DNA from: Chimonanthus salicifolius | Lineage: Eukaryota > Streptophyta > Magnoliopsida > Laurales > Calycanthaceae | Reading direction: 5' to 3' | Length of the DNA stretch: 64,000 bases | Assembly (NCBI GenBank): GCA_013350335.1 | Contig: CM023539.1 | Location: 25,723,043-25,787,042, forward strand | Part shown: piece after piece, positions 59,090-64,000 of the stretch | Position numbering within the stretch: position 1 is the first letter of the stretch | Layout: each line of letters starts with the position of its first letter | The notes under the pieces: model-generated | What the model saw: the letters and a program-made list of their open reading frames with translations, nothing else | The model's database searches: none | Told to the model about the DNA's origin: nothing | Translations under genes and position numbers: made by a program

Positions 59090-62000
59090 TGTAACACCCT
59101 GTATTTTCAAGTTAGGGATATATATGGAAATTGTCCATTGAGATGGTTAATTAAAAAGATATGAACCTTAGATGGGTAAATGATGGGTCAATGACCCAAC
59201 AGATGGTAGATGTGGATCAATGGAAATAAATGACTAAGAATATTTAATTGGGTCAAGTTTGCCAATTGGGTCAAAAGTCCAATTGGGACCCAATGGATCA
59301 TATATGAGCTAGTTAGAAGTAAATGGGTAAGGCTTGACAAATGTTGGGTCAATTGCCCAACGGATGGTAGGATGTGGATCCATGGAAATAAATGGATAAG
59401 AATTGGATCAATAGCCAATTATGATTCAATGAATCAATGATAGAATTCGGGTTGGAAATAATTGGGTATGTGTGATTAAATGGGTCAACTACCCAATTGG
59501 GACCCAATGGGTCGTGGTGGACTTGTTTGACCATTGGGTAAGCTCAAGTTTAATTGGGTTAGGCTGGAATTGAAAGGGAGTTCAATGGAGGATAAATGGG
59601 TAAGCTATGTGCAATTGGGTAAACCCCATTTAAATGGACAATGGTCACTCAAATGGATCATGGCACCTAATTGGGTCAAGAGGTTCAAATGGGACCCAAT
59701 GGGTCAAGTTGCCCATGTTGACCACGTTGACCATGTGGATCATCAAGTGAGCTAAAAGGGTTGAGTTAAATCATATTGAGCTAGGGCTGAAGTGAGTTGG
59801 ATTTGAATCAAACAATGGAGTTGACTCAAGTGCATTAAATGAGTGGTATTAAATGTGGTGAGTTAGCTAATGAGTTGGGTGAGTTAAATTGGAAGCCATG
59901 GAGACCTTTTAATTCAAGTGAGTCAAGTGAGAAGATGAGGAGTTGTGATGATTTCAAAGACAAGTAAAAGCACACACGTTGGATGCTTGGGAATGGTGTC
60001 CCATGCATGAAACTTCAATGGAAGGTGGGCTGATTGGTGGAAGTGCACAAACTACAACAAGATAGATTACATTGGGAGCTTGGGATGGAAACCCAAGATC
60101 CACATGTTGGGAGTGCTCCATCTTAAAGGAGGAAGGTGAGGGGATATGGGAGTAACCAAGGAGAGTCATCAAGGTCACCACCGTTGGCAACCCTCATTAA
60201 CCAAGATAAGATCTCACCTTTAAGCCATACTTTTCCTCTCCCTCTTGGCCATTCCCACCTCTCAAAGACAAAGAAATACTTAGAGTTGTTTTCTCATCTT
60301 ACTCTCTCCCTCCCTCACACAAAGCCGATCATTCATCAAGACCAAAGGAAAAGTGTTTGATTTCAAACTATATGCAAGGCTGAAATCTACCTCCATCTCT
60401 CAAACCTATACCCTCTTGGCTGAACCAGCCCTTGGTGATCTCATTTTGAGCAAGCACACAATCGGCTAAAGGACCAAAGGAGCAAGAAGGAAAGAAGGAA
60501 GGATCAAAAGGCAAGAAGAGAAGCTAAGAGGATTGGTAAGCATTCCATAAAATTTTGTTGAGTAAAATGAATAAGGGAACATGATTTGGCCATGATATGG
60601 CCGAATTTATCAAAGGTTTAAACCATGGAAGATGGTGTGTAAAAAGAGTAGAAAGTGGATCATAGGGTTCGGCCACTTTGGATGGCCGAACCCCATGAAA
60701 ATGATTTGATAATTGTATGGTTTTTGAGGGATAAAAACCATACAATGATTTAAGGTTTTAAGGTGTTTAATATGAAGATATGATGGACAGTTTGGGTCAG
60801 CCATTGTGTGGCTGAACCATATTGATTTTATGGCTAAGTTGTTATGCACAAACCATGCATAAATATTGGAGGGTTTGCATCAAGAAACCATAGGGTTCGG
60901 CTAAGTGTATGGCCGAACCCCATGGACCATTTTATGGGATGTTTAGAGTTAAGAACATGCTTGGAAATTATAAATGGTTTTAAACCTTGCTGTGGATCTA
61001 AAAGGTTGTAAAAGATCCAAGAAAAATGAGGGCAATAACATCATGGGTTCGGCCATGGTGTATGGCCGAACCCATAACCTATTTTATGGGTCATTTCATG
61101 GGTTAAGTGTGAATCTAGACATGTTTAAGTGAATGGGTATTAAGTTATGGAAATGACTGATTTATAATGGGTTTTATGTCATGATTGATGAGGCATGGAT
61201 GGATCCATGTTTATGGATCAGTTAGGGATATAGACATGCATAAATAAAAGGTGATTAACCATGGGAAGAATGAGTGGCATGGATGTAAATATGGCCAAAA
61301 AATGAAGAACCATGGGTTCCGCCATGGTGTATGGCTGAACCCCATGGGGGATATTTTTATGGACTTAGGTTATTATCAAGGTTAAATAATTATGGTACAA
61401 TTGATTAGATGTATGAATCAAGGTAGTATGATCTTGGTTTTAAATTAATGATCAAAGGACTATAAGAAAGGCATCAAAATAAGGAAGTGAGATTCAGCCA
61501 TGTTGTATGGCCGAACCCCACAAGCTTGTATTTTGTGGACTTAGGTGGTTACCAATGGTAGATGAGTAATTGTTAAAGGATTAACTAAGTGGTGATGGAG
61601 TAATAGATCAAAGAGGGATCAAACAAAGTAAGTGAGGTTCGGCCATGGTGTATGGCCGAACCCCACAAAGTGTGTGTAAGGACTTAGACTTAATTGGAAA
61701 TTATTTAGATATTGTCTTGACTTGTTGATATATAAACAAGGTGACGGGACCTCACAAACGGAGTAAGACCATGAGCAGTTGCTGGATTAAGAAGCAAAGG
61801 ACATTTGAGCGGTCTTTTGGTAGGATTCCTACATCATTGAAACCATGGATATGTATTTGTACTTTTGATGATTTTATTTCATGTTTCATTAGTTACTTTG
61901 GTATCAAACCACCTGTTGCAATTATAGGATTTTCGTGCTATATTTTGTAATATTCCGTAGCATGTTGGCATTTGCATCTCATGCATGGCGCCGGGGGGGG

Positions 62001-62943
62001 GGGATGTTATGTAACCGGAGCCCACACTCCGTTGGAATGTCCGTGATGCAACTGTGGGGACTCCTTAGGTGGTGAGAGTCCCACCAGGAGGATACTTTAA
62101 CCGGAGACCCATGCTCCTTCGGGGCGTCCGTAACTCGTGAGGAGTAATTTGATGTGGTGAATACTATCAAGAGATGAGAATACTATCAAGAGTTTATATG
62201 TATGTGATGGGTGGGACTCATTGTATAAGACATATGCTAGCATGACACGGCATTGAATCAGCATGATATGATCTTTATTATCATGCAAGTTAACTAGTTT
62301 TTATCTGTATGATTGGATCTCTGTTATCATACATGATTTTGATACGATGTTTTATAAGTATGATATGGTATATTATATCTGGATTTTATATACTAACCCA
62401 TGTGTTAGCCCTAATCGGAATACCTACTGGGCGCGTTGTCTAACGCCCTACTTCTACCCTAGTGGATGACACAAAAAGGGAAAGGGAAAGGGAAAGGCCG
62501 AGGATCACGAAGGAAGCCAAGCATAGGAGCTTGGGTGTCTGAATGGAATTTATATATGGATATTTTGTTTATGCTTGCAAGGATATGTAATAACTAGTAA
62601 CATTGCTATGGTTTGTGAATAGTTTTGATGGTGGTTATTTGATTTAAGTAATTTTGGATAGATGACTTGTACTTTGCTATCTAAACAGTTTAGTTCTGCA
62701 TATTTGACTTATTCCGCAATCAGTTATGTATATTCCGTAAGTTTTACTTAGTTCTATGTGTGGTTTGGTTTTCATGGACTTGGTCCATGCACACATAGGT
62801 TTGGCCAGTTAAGGGTCGGACTTTGGAAGTCCAGACTTAGCTTGCGTCGTGACGCTCCCCGCTCTCTTCCACTTTATTTATTTATAAAAAAAAAAAAAAT
62901 AGACTCTGATTTTTGGAAGGGTGGAAAAGGGCGGGGCATTACA
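59090..62943 (+). mobile_element. Solo LTR, family S (copy S5), 3854 bp
   Basis: TGTAACACCC...GGGGCATTACA with perfect TSD GAGAT (59085-59089 and 62944-62948). Hairpin array 60584-61670, two-unit repeat 62017-62180, CTACTGGGCGCGTTG motif at 62424, AGGAGCTTGG block at 62526. A G-run lies near 61991. No genes. Confidence 0.95.
60584..61670. repeat. Eight GGTTCGGCCAT-ATGGCCGAACC hairpins
   Basis: Copies near 60584, 60665, 60794, 60893, 61044, 61315, 61490 and 61634. At 60794 the pair GGGTCAGCC/GGCTGAACC carries a matching G-to-A and C-to-T change in both arms, so pairing is kept. Confidence 0.9.
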
Positions 62944-62948
62944 GAGAT

Positions 62949-64000
62949 TTTCTATCGACTAGTCTAGGGCACGAGAGGATAGGAGGAATCGGTTGGGGAT
63001 CATAGGGAAGGAAACGACGATTATTGAAATAATCTGTCGTTTTCGCAGAAAGAGACCTTTTAACTTAATTTTTCTGTCTTACCGATAGGTCATGACCAAC
63101 GACCAGTCTGTGTCGATAAGTACCGACTTGTCTCTCCTTTAGATTTTTCCCCGTTTTTAGTCTATGTTCCAATTTCCAACAGAACCGATATATCTCTTCC
63201 TCCGACTAGTCTATCCTTCGACCTGGGTTTTTAAATTTAAAGGATGACTGGGGGTGTGTGTGTGCACGCTTGAAATGTTCATAGTTCATCAAGCTTTACT
63301 TATACACCTTTCAATACCAGTGTAGATATATGCATTCACACAAGTTCTGTGCCATTAGAAGATTCAACACATCCTTCTCGATTACGGATCTTTTTTCCTA
63401 TATTCAAACCAATCCAAGTACATTGGGCACATTTAATTTACCAATTCAAACATATTGCCTAAGTGTGTGATGTCATGAGTTGCGGCATTTCCAGGTTCTA
63501 ATAGAGACAAGGCGTCTATGAATCATAACTCATTCCACATAATGTGTAAAATAATGAATATTGGAATGAGATACTAAGCACACAAACCATACATTCATTT
63601 CACATTTTCAATACAATAATCATGCATGTGGAAATGAACTATGACGCTACCCACACAACTCTCGTGCCTGTTATCATGTTATTACTCAAAATATGATAAA
63701 CACTTTTACCATTCTTTCAAGTATACTCCAATGTGGTCATTCCTTGGAAAGAGCTGGTACATAAATGGATTACAGATAAGCATATTTGATCATTTTGATC
63801 AACTCTTTTGGTAATTTATACCAAACCAAAAATCCATTTAAAGGCATAGAGCATGTTTCATTCCATAAGGGATTCACAAGTTTAAGAACTTGGAATGAAA
63901 CGACACTGCGTATATGTACCATATCATCTGTAAGCACATACACATCCTATACATGAGGTAATACACAAATTACATTCATTTCCTAAAGATGCATAAATCA
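62949..64000. other. Unassigned tail with copia-LTR-like words
   Basis: 62949-63240 contains repeated GACTAGTC, ACCGATAGGTC, GACCAGTC and ACCGACTTGTC words resembling the array at 36734-37290 and may be part of the same copia LTR type. It also continues the flank of S5 and the broken minus frame. 63241-64000 shows no gene or boundary. Confidence 0.4.

Overview
This window is nuclear DNA from a flowering plant with a large, repeat-rich genome. The evidence is LTR retrotransposons of plant lineages with tRNA-Met-type primer binding sites, a chromodomain-type Ty3 polyprotein remnant, plant-type TRIMs and a tRNA-derived SINE. I found no intact host gene, rRNA gene or tRNA gene. The sequence alone does not identify the species. 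Almost every base can be assigned to a stack of nested, decayed retroelements, and several boundaries are fixed by 5-bp target-site duplications (TSDs) that I read directly.

Left third (1-34255). A partial long LTR at the window edge (1-684) is followed by a TRIM (1272-1793), a solo LTR (1814-4763, TSD CTCAA) and an LTR-like block up to about 5943. Ty3 element 1 (+ strand) then runs from about 5966 to 34255. Its gag is cut at about 9898 and resumes at about 28615. The gap holds an LTR-like block, which holds Ty3 element C (- strand, 10601-27288). The LTR of C holds a Ty1/copia element (- strand, 14480-26249), and that copia holds two further LTR insertions (16255-19282 with a TRIM LTR at 19283-19523, and 22304-25528). 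This is five levels of nesting. The reverse transcriptase of element 1 is split again by a 3.9-kb solo LTR (30014-33939, TSD GGTCC).

Middle (34256-41159). AT-rich, gene-free DNA is followed by a SIRE-like copia LTR (- strand, 35746-37591), decayed internal sequence, a tRNA-derived SINE with an 11-bp TSD (39557-39722) and a broken minus-strand reading frame.

Right third (41160-64000). Ty3 element T (+ strand, 41160-58879, TSD ATTTT) has PBS, gag, protease, RT, RNase H, integrase, a chromodomain-like tail and two LTRs, all with stops and frameshifts. A solo LTR sits in its gag (43899-47684, TSD GAGCT) and another, reversed, in its right LTR (53126-57054). A further solo LTR lies at 59090-62943 (TSD GAGAT). 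The tail to 64000 shows nothing clearly coding.

Two observations stand out. First, almost every LTR family here carries an array of short, family-specific quasi-palindromes. The sequence differs between families but the design is the same: the same hairpin repeated about 3-14 times. Second, the two TRIM copies share a plant snRNA-type promoter layout: a GTCCCACATCG-like upstream sequence element followed exactly 24 bp later by TATATAAG, the short spacing known from plant Pol III snRNA genes.
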